Shown in pieces: positions 27,294-36,825 of a DNA stretch of 64,000 bases. The translations under genes were made by a program, and so were the position numbers. Positions within the stretch are counted from its first letter, which is position 1; each line of letters starts with the position of its first letter. Below the pieces are notes generated by a model. That model ran no database searches and was not told the origin of the DNA. It saw only the letters and a list, made by a program, of their open reading frames with translations. This DNA is from Paenibacillus sp. FSL H7-0331 (GTDB taxonomy: Bacteria; Bacillota; Bacilli; Paenibacillales; NBRC-103111): the NCBI RefSeq assembly GCF_001956045.1, contig NZ_MRTH01000004.1, positions 1 to 64,000 of the forward strand, read 5' to 3'.

Positions 27294-28211
27294 ATGGAAA
27301 GCACGCCTTCAGCAAGAAGAAAAAAGGCAATGAATCCATTGAAGCGTGAAGCGAATATTACTGGATGGATTTTTGTTTCACCTATGGTTTTGGGGTTTGC
27401 TGCCATATTGATGGTTCCACTGTTCCAAGCCTTTTACATGAGCCTGACGGATTGGCCCTTACTTGGAGAAGCCAAGTTTATCGGCTTTGATAATTACGTA
27501 ACCATCCTATCCGATCACGACTTTTGGGTTGTGCTCGGCAATACCTTTTATTTTGCAGCCGGGCTGGTGCCACTCAATATTGCTATTGCTCTTCTTTTCG
27601 CGGTACTGCTAGCCAAAAGCATGCCAGGCATCAGCTGGTTCCGCACGGCAATATTCGTTCCTGTTATGACCTCGTTAATCGTCTGGTCGATCGTCTGGAA
27701 ATACATGTTCGCTACAGATTCCGGCTTTATTAATCAGATTTTGCAGCTCATCGGAATTGTGGGGCCTGCCTGGTTGTATAACCCTCAATTGGCGATGCCG
27801 GCTGTCATCATTACGAGCGTGCTGAAGAACGTCGGCTTAAACATGGTACTGTTTATTGCAGCTCTGCAGCAGGTGCCTGTTCATCTGTATGAAGCCGCAA
27901 AAATAGATGGTGCCAACCGATTCACTCAATTTATACGAGTTACGATTCCACTCATAACGCCGACCTTGTTTCTCACCATTATCATGACGGTCATTGGCTC
28001 TATGAAGGTGTTTGGCCAGATTTATGTCATGACTCAGGGTGGACCCGGAAGCAGCACCAAGGTGATGGTCTACTACATTTGGGAAAAAGCGTTCAAGCTG
28101 TTTGAATTCGGCTATGCTTCGGCTTTGGCTTATATTCTTTTCTTTCTGATTATGGCTTTCACTTTGATTCAGTGGGCGCTTAGGAAGAGGTGGATTTTTC
28201 ATGAAAACTAG
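27294..28211 (+). CDS. ABC sugar permease, MalF-type
   Basis: A 305-residue inner-membrane protein with six helices (first WIFVSPMVLGFAAILMVPLF). It carries the EAA coupling loop EAAKIDGANRFTQFIRVTIP near residue 200, which contacts the ATPase. GGAGTG precedes the ATG. The gene overlaps the next permease by 11 bases. No ATPase is encoded nearby, so a shared MsmX-type ATPase is expected. Confidence 0.93.
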   Translation: MESTPSARRKKAMNPLKREANITGWIFVSPMVLGFAAILMVPLFQAFYMSLTDWPLLGEAKFIGFDNYVTILSDHDFWVVLGNTFYFAAGLVPLNIAIALLFAVLLAKSMPGISWFRTAIFVPVMTSLIVWSIVWKYMFATDSGFINQILQLIGIVGPAWLYNPQLAMPAVIITSVLKNVGLNMVLFIAALQQVPVHLYEAAKIDGANRFTQFIRVTIPLITPTLFLTIIMTVIGSMKVFGQIYVMTQGGPGSSTKVMVYYIWEKAFKLFEFGYASALAYILFFLIMAFTLIQWALRKRWIFHEN

Positions 28212-29058
28212 ATCCTTACTGGAAACGGCCTCCAGACGGATGGGTGTTACTGCACACTATGCCATTTTAACGCTTTTCTCGCTCCTGCTGCTGTTCCCTT
28301 TTATCTGGATGATCTCGACCTCATTAAAGGAACCGTCCCAAATTTTTGTTTTTCCTCCGGTATTTTTACCGTCGCCGATCCGCTGGGTAAATTACACGGA
28401 AGTTCTACATCTCATACCGTTTCATCTGTTTTACTTTAACAGCTTGTATATTGCCATTGTGGTTGTCATTGGAACAATATTCTTTGCTTCTCTGGCCGGT
28501 TATGCAATCGGTCGAATTCCTTTCGCAGGCAGAAACCTGATATTTTTACTGCTGTTAAGCACCATGATGGTTCCTTCTGAAGTAACAGCTATTCCCTTGT
28601 TCCTGTTCATGCGGGATATCGGCTTCATCAATACACATCTTCCTCTAATTATACTGCCGATCTTCGGGGCGGGCGGTGTCTTTGGTGTCTTCGTCATGCG
28701 CCAATTTTTTCTTGGAATGCCCAAGGACCTGGAAGAAGCCGCGATGATCGACGGATGCTCACAGTTCCGTATTTATTGGAATATTATGGTCCCCTTAGCC
28801 AGGCCGGCCATCGCGACCTTAACTATTTTTACTTTTTTAACCAGCTGGAACGATTTTTTTGAACCGCTCATTTTTATTAATGACCGTAAGCTTATGACGC
28901 TGCCGTTGGCACTATCGCTGTTTACGGATGAAGCCGGCACATCGTGGCATCATTTGATGAGTGCTTCAACCATGGCAACATTGCCGCTGCTAATCGTATT
29001 TTTCTTCGCGCAGAAGCAATTTATTGAAGGCGTAGCGATGACAGGATTAAAGGAATAG
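28201..29058 (+). CDS. ABC sugar permease, MalG-type
   Basis: A 285-residue partner permease with six helices and EAA loop EEAAMIDGCSQFRIYWNIMV. The C-terminus FIEGVAMTGLKE is the usual MalG end. It starts inside the preceding gene (translational coupling, with AGGAAGAGG upstream). It forms the heterodimeric channel with the 27294 product. Confidence 0.93.
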   Translation: MKTRSLLETASRRMGVTAHYAILTLFSLLLLFPFIWMISTSLKEPSQIFVFPPVFLPSPIRWVNYTEVLHLIPFHLFYFNSLYIAIVVVIGTIFFASLAGYAIGRIPFAGRNLIFLLLLSTMMVPSEVTAIPLFLFMRDIGFINTHLPLIILPIFGAGGVFGVFVMRQFFLGMPKDLEEAAMIDGCSQFRIYWNIMVPLARPAIATLTIFTFLTSWNDFFEPLIFINDRKLMTLPLALSLFTDEAGTSWHHLMSASTMATLPLLIVFFFAQKQFIEGVAMTGLKE

Positions 29059-29069
29059 GAGTGATGATA

Positions 29070-30413
29070 ATGACTCGTAAGCTACAGGCGGATGTTGTGG
29101 TTGTCGGAGGAGGCCCCGCTGGAATTAATGCGGCTATAGCCGCCGGAAGACAAGGAGCAAGCACCATACTGATTGAACGGTATGGTTTCCTTGGAGGGAT
29201 GTCAACCGCCGCCTCGGTTTACCCCTGGATGACCTTTCATACGGAAAGCGGGCAGCAGGTTATTAAAGGGATCGCTCAGGAAATCATCGACCGGCTGATT
29301 GAACGCGGTGGATCACCTGGACATTTACGCGATACAATCGGCTTTGTCCGTACAGTGACTCCTTATCACCCGGAGATTTATAAGCTGCTTGCCATCGATA
29401 TGCTGAAGGAGGCTGGGGTAAAGCTGCTCCTGCATAGCTTTGTAGACGGTGTTCAAGTTGAAAATAAGGTTATCCAGTCCGTTCAGCTTTCCGGGAAATC
29501 GGGACATATTCAGGTTACTGGTCAAATGTTCGTCGATACTTCCGGGGATGCGGATATGGCTTATTTGTCCGGAGCCCCTACACAGACAGGGCGTGAGGGT
29601 GATAAACGGACCCAACCGATGACAATGAAATTTCGTATGCGCGGAGTAGATCTCGAAGTCATTCGCCAGGAGATGATCAACAATCCAACTAATTTTTATC
29701 ATAAAACACCGTTTCATGAGCTGAATGAATTGCCGTTAACGGGCATTCAAGGCTTTTACTCCCAATGGAATGCGGCCAAGCTGCCGATTAATCGGGATCA
29801 GGTGCTGCTATTCGCCGGACCGGAGCCTGACGAAATTCTGGTCAACTGTACCCGTGTCCAAGGTCTGGATGGTACGGACATCGAGGACTTGACTTTAGCC
29901 GAAGAGGAAGGTCTTCGACAGGTGTTGATGATGGCCGAGTTTTTGCAAAAATCGGTTCCCGGATTCTCACAAGCTTCCATTTCCTCTGTCGCTGCACAGA
30001 TTGGTGTTCGCGAGACCCGACGAATTGATGGGTTATATCGTCTTAGTATGGATGACGTGGTTACAGGAAGACGCTTTGGAGATGTTATTGCGCGCAGCGG
30101 TTATCCGATCGATATCCACGATCCATCCGGCAAAGGCGTTACGGAGGCTTTGGTCCGAGGTGATGGAGCTTATGATATTCCTTATCGCTGCTTGGTGCCA
30201 CAGCAGGTGCACAATCTGCTCGTAGCTGGTCGCTGCCTGTCAACTACCCATGAAGCATTGGCAACAACAAGATTGACTCCAAGCTGTATGGCCACCGGCC
30301 AAGCTGCAGGGACAGCAGCAGCTATAGCCAGCGCTGCGGGTACTACGGCTGCTGAGGTCGATGTGGCTCAGCTGCAGAAGGTGCTGCTGCACAATGGTGT
30401 TGTTTTAACCTAA
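29070..30413 (+). CDS. FAD-dependent oxidoreductase
   Basis: A 447-residue flavoprotein. It begins with the Rossmann motif ADVVVVGGGPAGINAAIAAG, followed by LIERYGFLGGMSTAA, a mid segment FVDTSGDADMAYLSGAP, and the C-terminal FAD block NLLVAGRCLSTTHEALATTR, then CMATGQAAGTAAA. This is the FAD-dependent oxidoreductase family (PF12831) often tied to sugar or lactone catabolism. GGAG lies 8 bases before ATG 29070. It closes the ABC operon and probably oxidises or reduces the imported compound; the actual substrate is not known. Confidence 0.9.
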   Translation: MTRKLQADVVVVGGGPAGINAAIAAGRQGASTILIERYGFLGGMSTAASVYPWMTFHTESGQQVIKGIAQEIIDRLIERGGSPGHLRDTIGFVRTVTPYHPEIYKLLAIDMLKEAGVKLLLHSFVDGVQVENKVIQSVQLSGKSGHIQVTGQMFVDTSGDADMAYLSGAPTQTGREGDKRTQPMTMKFRMRGVDLEVIRQEMINNPTNFYHKTPFHELNELPLTGIQGFYSQWNAAKLPINRDQVLLFAGPEPDEILVNCTRVQGLDGTDIEDLTLAEEEGLRQVLMMAEFLQKSVPGFSQASISSVAAQIGVRETRRIDGLYRLSMDDVVTGRRFGDVIARSGYPIDIHDPSGKGVTEALVRGDGAYDIPYRCLVPQQVHNLLVAGRCLSTTHEALATTRLTPSCMATGQAAGTAAAIASAAGTTAAEVDVAQLQKVLLHNGVVLT

Positions 30414-30457
30414 AATCACCAATATAGCAACGATAGTCGAGCCGATTAAAGAAACCG

Positions 30458-30497
30458 AACCGTCAGGGTAACTTCAAAGTTACCCTGACGGTTTTTT
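30458..30497 (+). terminator. Strong terminator of the first ABC operon
   Basis: AACCGTCAGGGTAACTT and AAGTTACCCTGACGGTT are perfectly complementary, with a tiny loop and six T after the stem. Confidence 0.95.
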
Positions 30498-30772
30498 GGG
30501 GTTCATTCCTTTTGTTTCACAGAACCCGCACAAGCCTCATATTTTACCGTTCGGATAGCATAGAACAACCAGTGACAATATGTGCAACAAATGACTATCA
30601 GACCGTGTTTCCCCCTCTGGAGCAGGGGGCTTTGCAAGGTGAGCAAGTAGAGACTATGGACGGCAATTGGGCATCACGATTATGATAAGGCTACGAAACT
30701 TGTAATCAGTTCATCAGTCATTAAGTGTGTAAACATTACATCAGTCATGAGAAATGAGAGGAAGAAGGCAAT
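30498..30772. other. Upstream region of the lpl locus
   Basis: Holds a GC hairpin at 30611-30629 (CCCCCT/AGGGGG) and two direct copies of CATCAGTCAT at 30712-30721 and 30739-30748, 27 bases apart start to start. Direct repeats of this kind are typical for AraC-family activators. No gene is supported. Confidence 0.55.
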
Positions 30773-31720
30773 ATGCAAACGAGTATGGAAGCGCGTATCC
30801 CGGCAGCTTCGAAGTCATCCATGCTATGGAAAAAACTGCTGCGAAACCGATGGCTTTATTTCATGGTCTTACCTGGTCTTCTGTACTTTTTGATTTTTAA
30901 GTACTGGCCTATGTACGGAATATTTATTGCATTCAAAGACTATCAGCCTTTTCTTGGCTTTTGGGATAGCCCCTTTGTCGGACTCAAGCACTTTGAGCGT
31001 TTCTTTAACGATTCCAACTTTATTGTACTTTTTCGAAATACTCTGATTTTAGCGTTCTATAATATTGTATTTTTCTTCCCGCTTCCCATTATTATTGCGC
31101 TCATGTTGAATGAATTGAGACAAGAGTTTCTTAAGCGGACTTTTCAGACCCTGATTTACATTCCGCATTTTATGTCTTGGGTTGTTGTTGTCGGGATAGC
31201 TTACATTTTCTTAACTACTGAAAATGGGATTGTTAATGAGCTGCTAGTGCGATTTGGCGGACAAAAAATCAATTTTCTGGTGAGTCCCGATTGGTTCCGA
31301 ACGTTAGTTACAGCCGAGGTCATCTGGAAAGAAACAGGCTGGGGTACGATAATATTCCTTGCCGCACTGGCCGGAGTGGACCCGCAATTATATGAAGCTG
31401 CCCGCATGGACGGAGCAAATCGGTTTCGCCAGCTAGTGCACATCACATTGCCCGCTATCCGTACCACGATTGTCATACTGTTAATCCTTCGGCTCGGTCA
31501 TTTCCTCGATACTGGCTTCGAGCAAATCTTCCTGATGCTGAATGCGATGAATCGCGATATTGGCGAAGTGTTTGATACTTATGTGTATGCTGTCGGTATT
31601 AGTCAAGGGCAGTACAGCTTCAGTACAGCAGTCGGTTTGTTTAAATCAGTTGTTGGCTTGATTCTTGTAGTAGCTTCCAACTATTTGGCCAAAAAATTCG
31701 GAGAAGAAGGCATTTACTAA
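30773..31720 (+). CDS. ABC permease, LplB-like
   Basis: A 315-residue six-helix permease (YFMVLPGLLYFLIFKYWPMY is the characteristic start of LplB/YtcP-type permeases; B. subtilis LplB has 318). EAA loop: EAARMDGANRFRQLVHITLP. AGAGGAAGAAGG precedes ATG. It shares one base with the next gene (TAATG). It works with the LplC- and LplA-like products and imports an oligosaccharide, probably pectin- or glucan-derived by family analogy. No ATPase is present. Confidence 0.93.
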   Translation: MQTSMEARIPAASKSSMLWKKLLRNRWLYFMVLPGLLYFLIFKYWPMYGIFIAFKDYQPFLGFWDSPFVGLKHFERFFNDSNFIVLFRNTLILAFYNIVFFFPLPIIIALMLNELRQEFLKRTFQTLIYIPHFMSWVVVVGIAYIFLTTENGIVNELLVRFGGQKINFLVSPDWFRTLVTAEVIWKETGWGTIIFLAALAGVDPQLYEAARMDGANRFRQLVHITLPAIRTTIVILLILRLGHFLDTGFEQIFLMLNAMNRDIGEVFDTYVYAVGISQGQYSFSTAVGLFKSVVGLILVVASNYLAKKFGEEGIY

Positions 31721-32634
31721 TGAGAGTTAAAAAAAAGGAGCGTCTAAACGCCATGCTTCACAGACCAACCTGGGGGAGTCGCATATACGACAGCCTGAAC
31801 ACTACGGTGCTGACCCTTTTTGCCATAATGACCGTTGCCCCTTTTATTTACATAATCGCCGGCTCGTTTGCCACCCAGAAAGAACTGCTGCTACGAGGGT
31901 TCATCCTGTTTCCCACAGAGTTTACGCTTGATGCATACAAATACATTTTTTCTACGCAAACTCTTGTCAGGAGCTTGGGGGTTACCGTTTACATTACGGT
32001 TGTAGGCACTTTTATTAACATTTTCTTTACGAGTCTGATGGCTTATCCGCTTGCCAGGAAAGATATGGATTTCCAGAAACCCATCATCATGCTCGTTCTG
32101 TTTACGATGCTATTTGGCGGTGGGATGATTCCAACGTTTCTGGTTATCAAGCAGCTTGGGATGATCAACTCGTATTGGTCCTTACTGCTTCCTGGCGCGA
32201 TCAGCGCATTTAACTTAATTATTATGCGTAACTTTTTTCAGCAGCTGCCGGATGGGTTAGAGGAATCAGCGAAAATCGATGGCTGTAACGACGTAGGCAT
32301 TTTTTTTCGGATCGTATTGCCTCTATCCTTGCCTGCTATCGCTACATTCTCATTATTTTATGCGGTAGGACATTGGAACACGTTTTTCAATGCAGTACTC
32401 TATATCAACGACAACACCAAGTGGCCTATTCAAGTGCTGTTAAGACAGATCGTAATATTATCCTCAGGTGGAGTCGGTGACTCGGCCCAGATGGATGCGA
32501 CTTATGTCGCTCCCCCGGAGCAATCCGTCAAAATGGCTGTTATTGTGGTATCGACCTTACCGATTCTACTTGTATATCCATTTTTACAAAAGCACTTTGC
32601 CAAGGGAGTTTTACTTGGTTCAGTCAAAGGATAG
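31720..32634 (+). CDS. ABC permease, LplC-like
   Basis: A 304-residue six-helix partner permease with EAA-type loop EESAKIDGCNDVGIFFRIVL and the usual C-terminus FAKGVLLGSVKG. ATG 31720 overlaps the preceding stop codon (TAATG); an ATG at 31753 with AAGGAG upstream is an alternative start that removes only the basic leader. Length matches LplC (295). Confidence 0.93.
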   Translation: MRVKKKERLNAMLHRPTWGSRIYDSLNTTVLTLFAIMTVAPFIYIIAGSFATQKELLLRGFILFPTEFTLDAYKYIFSTQTLVRSLGVTVYITVVGTFINIFFTSLMAYPLARKDMDFQKPIIMLVLFTMLFGGGMIPTFLVIKQLGMINSYWSLLLPGAISAFNLIIMRNFFQQLPDGLEESAKIDGCNDVGIFFRIVLPLSLPAIATFSLFYAVGHWNTFFNAVLYINDNTKWPIQVLLRQIVILSSGGVGDSAQMDATYVAPPEQSVKMAVIVVSTLPILLVYPFLQKHFAKGVLLGSVKG

Positions 32635-32696
32635 AAGATATAATTACTGGTTATAAGGATCGTTTTACTGAAACAAAACTCTAGGAGGATATTAAA

Positions 32697-34205
32697 ATGA
32701 AAAGAAGTCACAAGAAGAAAACCAGAATAAAGGCCGCCGTTTTGCTTACGATAGTAGCTTTAGCCGTTACGGCATGCGGCGGGAAGGATCCTCAAGGAGA
32801 TCCAAAAGCTGCCGGGCAGCAGGGACCGCTTAATCTTACTATGATGTTACCTACCTACAATCCCGAACAAATGCCGACAGACAGCTCGGTCTTGAAGCAG
32901 CTCGAAGAAAAGACAAACACCAAAATTACAGTTTCATGGGTGCCTTCGTCATCTTACACGGATAAATTAAGCGCTACGGTTGCATCCGGAGAGCTACCCA
33001 AGACGTTCGTTGCGTTGGAGCCGAAAGCCTCGTTTATTGTAAACGCCGCCCGTTCGGGTATGTTTTGGGAAGTTGGTCCCTATCTGAAAAGCTATCCGAA
33101 TTTGAGCAAAATGTCCGATATCGTGCTTAAAAACATATCCATAGACGGCAAAATCTATGGCGTTTACCGTGAACGGGATCTCGCTCGTTTCGGTCTGATG
33201 ATTCGTCAGGATTGGCTCGATAATTTGGGATTAAAGACGCCGAAGAATATGGATGAGTTCTACAATGTGCTGAAAGCCTTTACGACGGGTGATCCGGATA
33301 AGAATGGCAAACCAGATACGATCGGGCTTGCCGTTGGGATGCAGGGCAATACCATAGCAGGTTTCAAAGATATTCTTGTTTATATGGGTGGTCCAAATGA
33401 ATGGGAGTTGAAAGATGGTAAGCTGTCTCCGGCCCATATGACTCCTGCTTACCTGGATACGCTAAATTTTTACAAAAAACTGTATGACGAAAAAATCATC
33501 AATCAAGACTTTGCTATCGTGAAAGACGGCAGGCAAGTGATAAATAAGGGTCAAGCAGGTGTTTGGATCGATAATATGTTCGACGGTAAAGGGATCGATG
33601 ATAATATTAAGAAAATTGAGCCGAAAGCCCAAATTAATTTGATTAATCGCATCTCGGGTCCGAAAGGTGAGCAGACCCGCGCGGGAGCCGGTTATCTGGG
33701 AATGTACATGATTCCAAAAACGAGTGTGAAGACAGAAGCGGAATTCAAGCAAATCCTTGAATATTTCGATAAAGTATCGGGTAAAGAAATTCAGAACCTG
33801 ATGAAATATGGCTTCGAAGGCAAGCAGTACACCGTAGAAAATGGAAATTATAAGCAAAGCACCGATCCCAAATTGAAAACGGAAATCCTGGACGGCAACC
33901 AATTTATGGTTATGCAAAATGAAGTTATAAGCTACGGCAATGATCTTGAAAAGCTCAGCTATAAGCTCTTTCAAGACAATGCGACTATTGCCCTTGCAAA
34001 TCCTGCTGCTCCGTATATCTCTAATACCGAAGTAGAGAAGGGTAAAGAGATTTCCAAAATTATCGATGATGCCGTAGTAAAATACATCATGGGTTCAATA
34101 GACGAAGCTGGTTGGAAGCAAGCGCTTGATAAGTGGCAGCAAAGTGGCGGAAATAAAGTCATTGAAGAAATGAACGCCGAGCATGCGAAACAAGCAAAAA
34201 AGTAG
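32697..34205 (+). CDS. LplA-like extracellular solute-binding lipoprotein
   Basis: A 502-residue secreted lipoprotein, the same length as B. subtilis LplA. The signal ends in lipobox AVTAC at about residue 27. The mature part shows LNLTMMLPTYNPEQMPTDSS, YTDKLSATVASGELP, DWLDNLGLKTPKNMDEFYNV and a C-terminal YIMGSIDEAGWKQALDKW. CTAGGAGG lies seven bases before ATG. Unusually the order is permease, permease, binding protein, so the binding protein ends the transporter set and is followed by the regulator. Confidence 0.93.
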   Translation: MKRSHKKKTRIKAAVLLTIVALAVTACGGKDPQGDPKAAGQQGPLNLTMMLPTYNPEQMPTDSSVLKQLEEKTNTKITVSWVPSSSYTDKLSATVASGELPKTFVALEPKASFIVNAARSGMFWEVGPYLKSYPNLSKMSDIVLKNISIDGKIYGVYRERDLARFGLMIRQDWLDNLGLKTPKNMDEFYNVLKAFTTGDPDKNGKPDTIGLAVGMQGNTIAGFKDILVYMGGPNEWELKDGKLSPAHMTPAYLDTLNFYKKLYDEKIINQDFAIVKDGRQVINKGQAGVWIDNMFDGKGIDDNIKKIEPKAQINLINRISGPKGEQTRAGAGYLGMYMIPKTSVKTEAEFKQILEYFDKVSGKEIQNLMKYGFEGKQYTVENGNYKQSTDPKLKTEILDGNQFMVMQNEVISYGNDLEKLSYKLFQDNATIALANPAAPYISNTEVEKGKEISKIIDDAVVKYIMGSIDEAGWKQALDKWQQSGGNKVIEEMNAEHAKQAKK

Positions 34206-34305
34206 GGTTTACCGGGAAGGGTCATAAGACTCTTCCTTCTTCCTTTTCATGTTCCTAAAAGAGGTTGGAACGCCGTCTTTGAACACGCACTCACTAATAG
34301 TGTGG

Positions 34306-34311
34306 TATAAT
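34306..34311 (+). promoter_or_regulatory. Extended -10 promoter of the YesS-like gene
   Basis: TGGTATAAT (TG one base before TATAAT) 46 bases before ATG 34357. A TTGAAC box lies 21 bases further up, too far for an optimal -35, as tolerated by extended -10 promoters. Its place argues against a start upstream of 34357. Confidence 0.6.
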
Positions 34312-34356
34312 ATAGCGTTTTTAAGTATACTCAAGGAACCAATACATGGAGGCATT

Positions 34357-36648
34357 ATGAAACTTCGATCCCCCTCATACTTAATCAAGCTTATGTTATT
34401 TTCTGTCCTGATCGGAACCGTTCCCGTTGTTGTACTCGGCACCTTTGCTTACTTAAACTCATCCCAGACGGTACAAGAAAAAGTAAACGAAAGCAATAAG
34501 CAGCTGCTGCAGCAAACCCAAATGCGAGTTGAGCAAATTCTTAAGACGATAGACGCTTCCGCTACGCAGCTGCTGCAATCACCAGTTGTCACATCTGCCT
34601 TTGATAATGAGATTTCCAGTAAGGATTTCGAATTAGTACGCGAGCTGTTCAAAGGAATTTCGCTAATTCAAACCTATGAGCTCGGTACCAAGGATGTATT
34701 TCTATACAGCTTATCCCAAAAATGGATTGTTAATGGAAGTGGGGTTAATGAATACAGCGTCCCAGGTGCTAGATCTCAGATGGAAGCATTTTCTCGGCTT
34801 GCGGGAGGCTCTTTCTGGACAAGCGGCCTGAATAAGGACATTGCTTATAATAGCGCAGATTCCCAAGGCTCGATACACTCTATTTATTTTGTTAAAAAAT
34901 TTCCCTTTAACGCCATTAACCCGAAAGGAATAATAAGCGTTGAGCTTTTGCCGGATACGATTAAAGAGCTTGTTACGTTACATAACGGAAAGACAGGCAG
35001 CACGTTTCTCTTGGATCAAAATTTCAACATCATTGGACACCACGATCGTGCGATGCTGGGGAACAACTTGTCCGGCGAAGCTTACTTAAAACCCATTGTG
35101 GAAACCGATGATGCCAATGGGCAATACAGAACCTCCAAGGAGGGTAAAGAAGTTACCGTTACTTACCGGAAGTCCTTATACAACGGCTGGAAATATGTCT
35201 CTATCGCTTCAATTGAGGAAATCAATGAACACAACAAAATTATCGGCTGGCTTACCCTATTAGTCAGCGTGGGCATTCTGCTGGTCACACTGATCCTCGC
35301 ATGGTTAGGGTCGAAAAAAATGTATAGCCCCATTCAATCCATCTATACGGCTCTTACAAGAGAACCCTTTGCGGCTTCTACCGAAAACAAGAGAGGCGAA
35401 CTTCAGTTCATTGGCGAACGCGTCGATTACTTAATTCAGAATCAATCCCTGCTGATGAATGAGCTGAAGGGTCAGCAAGTTCAGCTTAAGGAATTTTTTA
35501 TGCAAAAATTGTTTAATGGCACTATCAAGTCTGACGAATTCAAGGCAAAATTGAGTTTGTACGGTTTTAAGCGTCATTGGCCTGTCATGTCCGTTCTTGC
35601 TGTGCAAATTGACACGCTTAAAGATACCAGATTTGAAGAGACGGATCGGGACCTGCTCATGTTTGCCATTAACAATATTGTCGGTGAATTGATCCCCGCC
35701 GAGCAAAGGCTTGTACCTATTGTAACGGCAGATTGCCAAGTCACGATAATCGGATCGCAGGAAGGCGATGCCGATTTCAAAGAGCAAATTTTTTCGCTCT
35801 CCGACACGATTCAAAAAGCAATTGTACAATACTTGAAAATTAAGGTAAGTATGGGGATCAGCCGCCCTTTTACTACGATGTCCGAAACGCCGCAGGCATT
35901 TCACGAAGCCGTAACAGCATTGAAGTACAGAGTCGGGCTCGGACAGGAGTCGATACTTTTTATCGAAGACGTTCAGCCGCAAAGAAGCAATTTATATTTA
36001 TTTCCGCAGGAGCGCGAGCAATCGCTTTTTGATGCTATGCGGACAGGCAATCTGGAGCAATCCGAAAGGTCCTTAAAGGAATTTATGGGGGAGTTGTTTC
36101 AGCATCGCATACAGCATCAGGACTATCAGTTATCCTTACTTCGGTTATTGGTGGATATTATTCGATTTGGTCAGGAATTTTCAATTCCGACAGGTCTTAT
36201 TAATCAAGACGAGGCTACATTAATTCAAACCTTATTTAATCTCAGATCCATTGAGGAGATTGAACAATGGTTTTGGACCACGTTCGTAGCCCCATTCATA
36301 CTTGAGCTTGGCAGCAGAAGGGAATCTCAGTTTAAACATATTTCGGAAGCTATCATTGATATAATTCATAGAGAATTCGACTCGGAGCTAACGCTTGAAG
36401 GGTGCGCTTCACGCATTAATTACCATCCTCATTATGTAAGTCGGGTATTCCGTCAAGAGACTGGCATTAATTTCGGTGAATACTTGACTCAATATCGAAT
36501 GGAAACAGCGAAGAAATGGCTGAAGACAACCGACATGAAAATTTCTGAAGTCGCAGAGCGGTTGAGATACAATAACTCCGCCAATTTTATTCGCTCCTTT
36601 CGGAAAACTGTAGGTATGACTCCGGGACAATACCGGGAGGAAGGCTAG
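34357..36648 (+). CDS. Membrane-bound AraC-family regulator (YesS/RhgR-like)
   Basis: A 763-residue protein, the length of B. subtilis YesS (761). It has a helix at residues 9-30 (LMLFSVLIGTVPVVVLGTFA), an extracellular Cache-like sensor (GSTFLLDQNFNIIGHHDRAM), a second helix near 300-320 (LTLLVSVGILLVTLILAWLG), a cytoplasmic segment, and a C-terminal AraC pair of helix-turn-helices (LEGCASRINYHPHYVSRVF and ISEVAERLRYNNSANFIRSF). Such one-component sensors activate the neighbouring sugar transporter genes. ATG 34357 with GGAGG four bases ahead is chosen over a longer frame that overlaps the promoter. Confidence 0.92.
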   Translation: MKLRSPSYLIKLMLFSVLIGTVPVVVLGTFAYLNSSQTVQEKVNESNKQLLQQTQMRVEQILKTIDASATQLLQSPVVTSAFDNEISSKDFELVRELFKGISLIQTYELGTKDVFLYSLSQKWIVNGSGVNEYSVPGARSQMEAFSRLAGGSFWTSGLNKDIAYNSADSQGSIHSIYFVKKFPFNAINPKGIISVELLPDTIKELVTLHNGKTGSTFLLDQNFNIIGHHDRAMLGNNLSGEAYLKPIVETDDANGQYRTSKEGKEVTVTYRKSLYNGWKYVSIASIEEINEHNKIIGWLTLLVSVGILLVTLILAWLGSKKMYSPIQSIYTALTREPFAASTENKRGELQFIGERVDYLIQNQSLLMNELKGQQVQLKEFFMQKLFNGTIKSDEFKAKLSLYGFKRHWPVMSVLAVQIDTLKDTRFEETDRDLLMFAINNIVGELIPAEQRLVPIVTADCQVTIIGSQEGDADFKEQIFSLSDTIQKAIVQYLKIKVSMGISRPFTTMSETPQAFHEAVTALKYRVGLGQESILFIEDVQPQRSNLYLFPQEREQSLFDAMRTGNLEQSERSLKEFMGELFQHRIQHQDYQLSLLRLLVDIIRFGQEFSIPTGLINQDEATLIQTLFNLRSIEEIEQWFWTTFVAPFILELGSRRESQFKHISEAIIDIIHREFDSELTLEGCASRINYHPHYVSRVFRQETGINFGEYLTQYRMETAKKWLKTTDMKISEVAERLRYNNSANFIRSFRKTVGMTPGQYREEG

Positions 36649-36670
36649 TACACTATCAGAACAAAGACCA

Positions 36671-36719
36671 GTGCAGCTGGCCGGATACCTTACATACGCT
36701 ATCGGCAAGCTGCACTGTC
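36671..36719 (+). terminator. Hairpin behind the YesS-like gene
   Basis: CCAGTGCAGCT...GGC pairs with GCC-like GGCA...AGCTGCACTG. The stem is long but no T-run follows, so it is a weak or factor-dependent terminator at best. Confidence 0.45.
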
Positions 36720-36825
36720 TACAAGGATGCCAACTTTACATCTGGGTCTGTTGATATGTCAGGTCAAGTCGCATTCACATTCTCGAAAAGGTAAGTAATC
36801 CCATTAACTTTTTATGGAGGCTATG

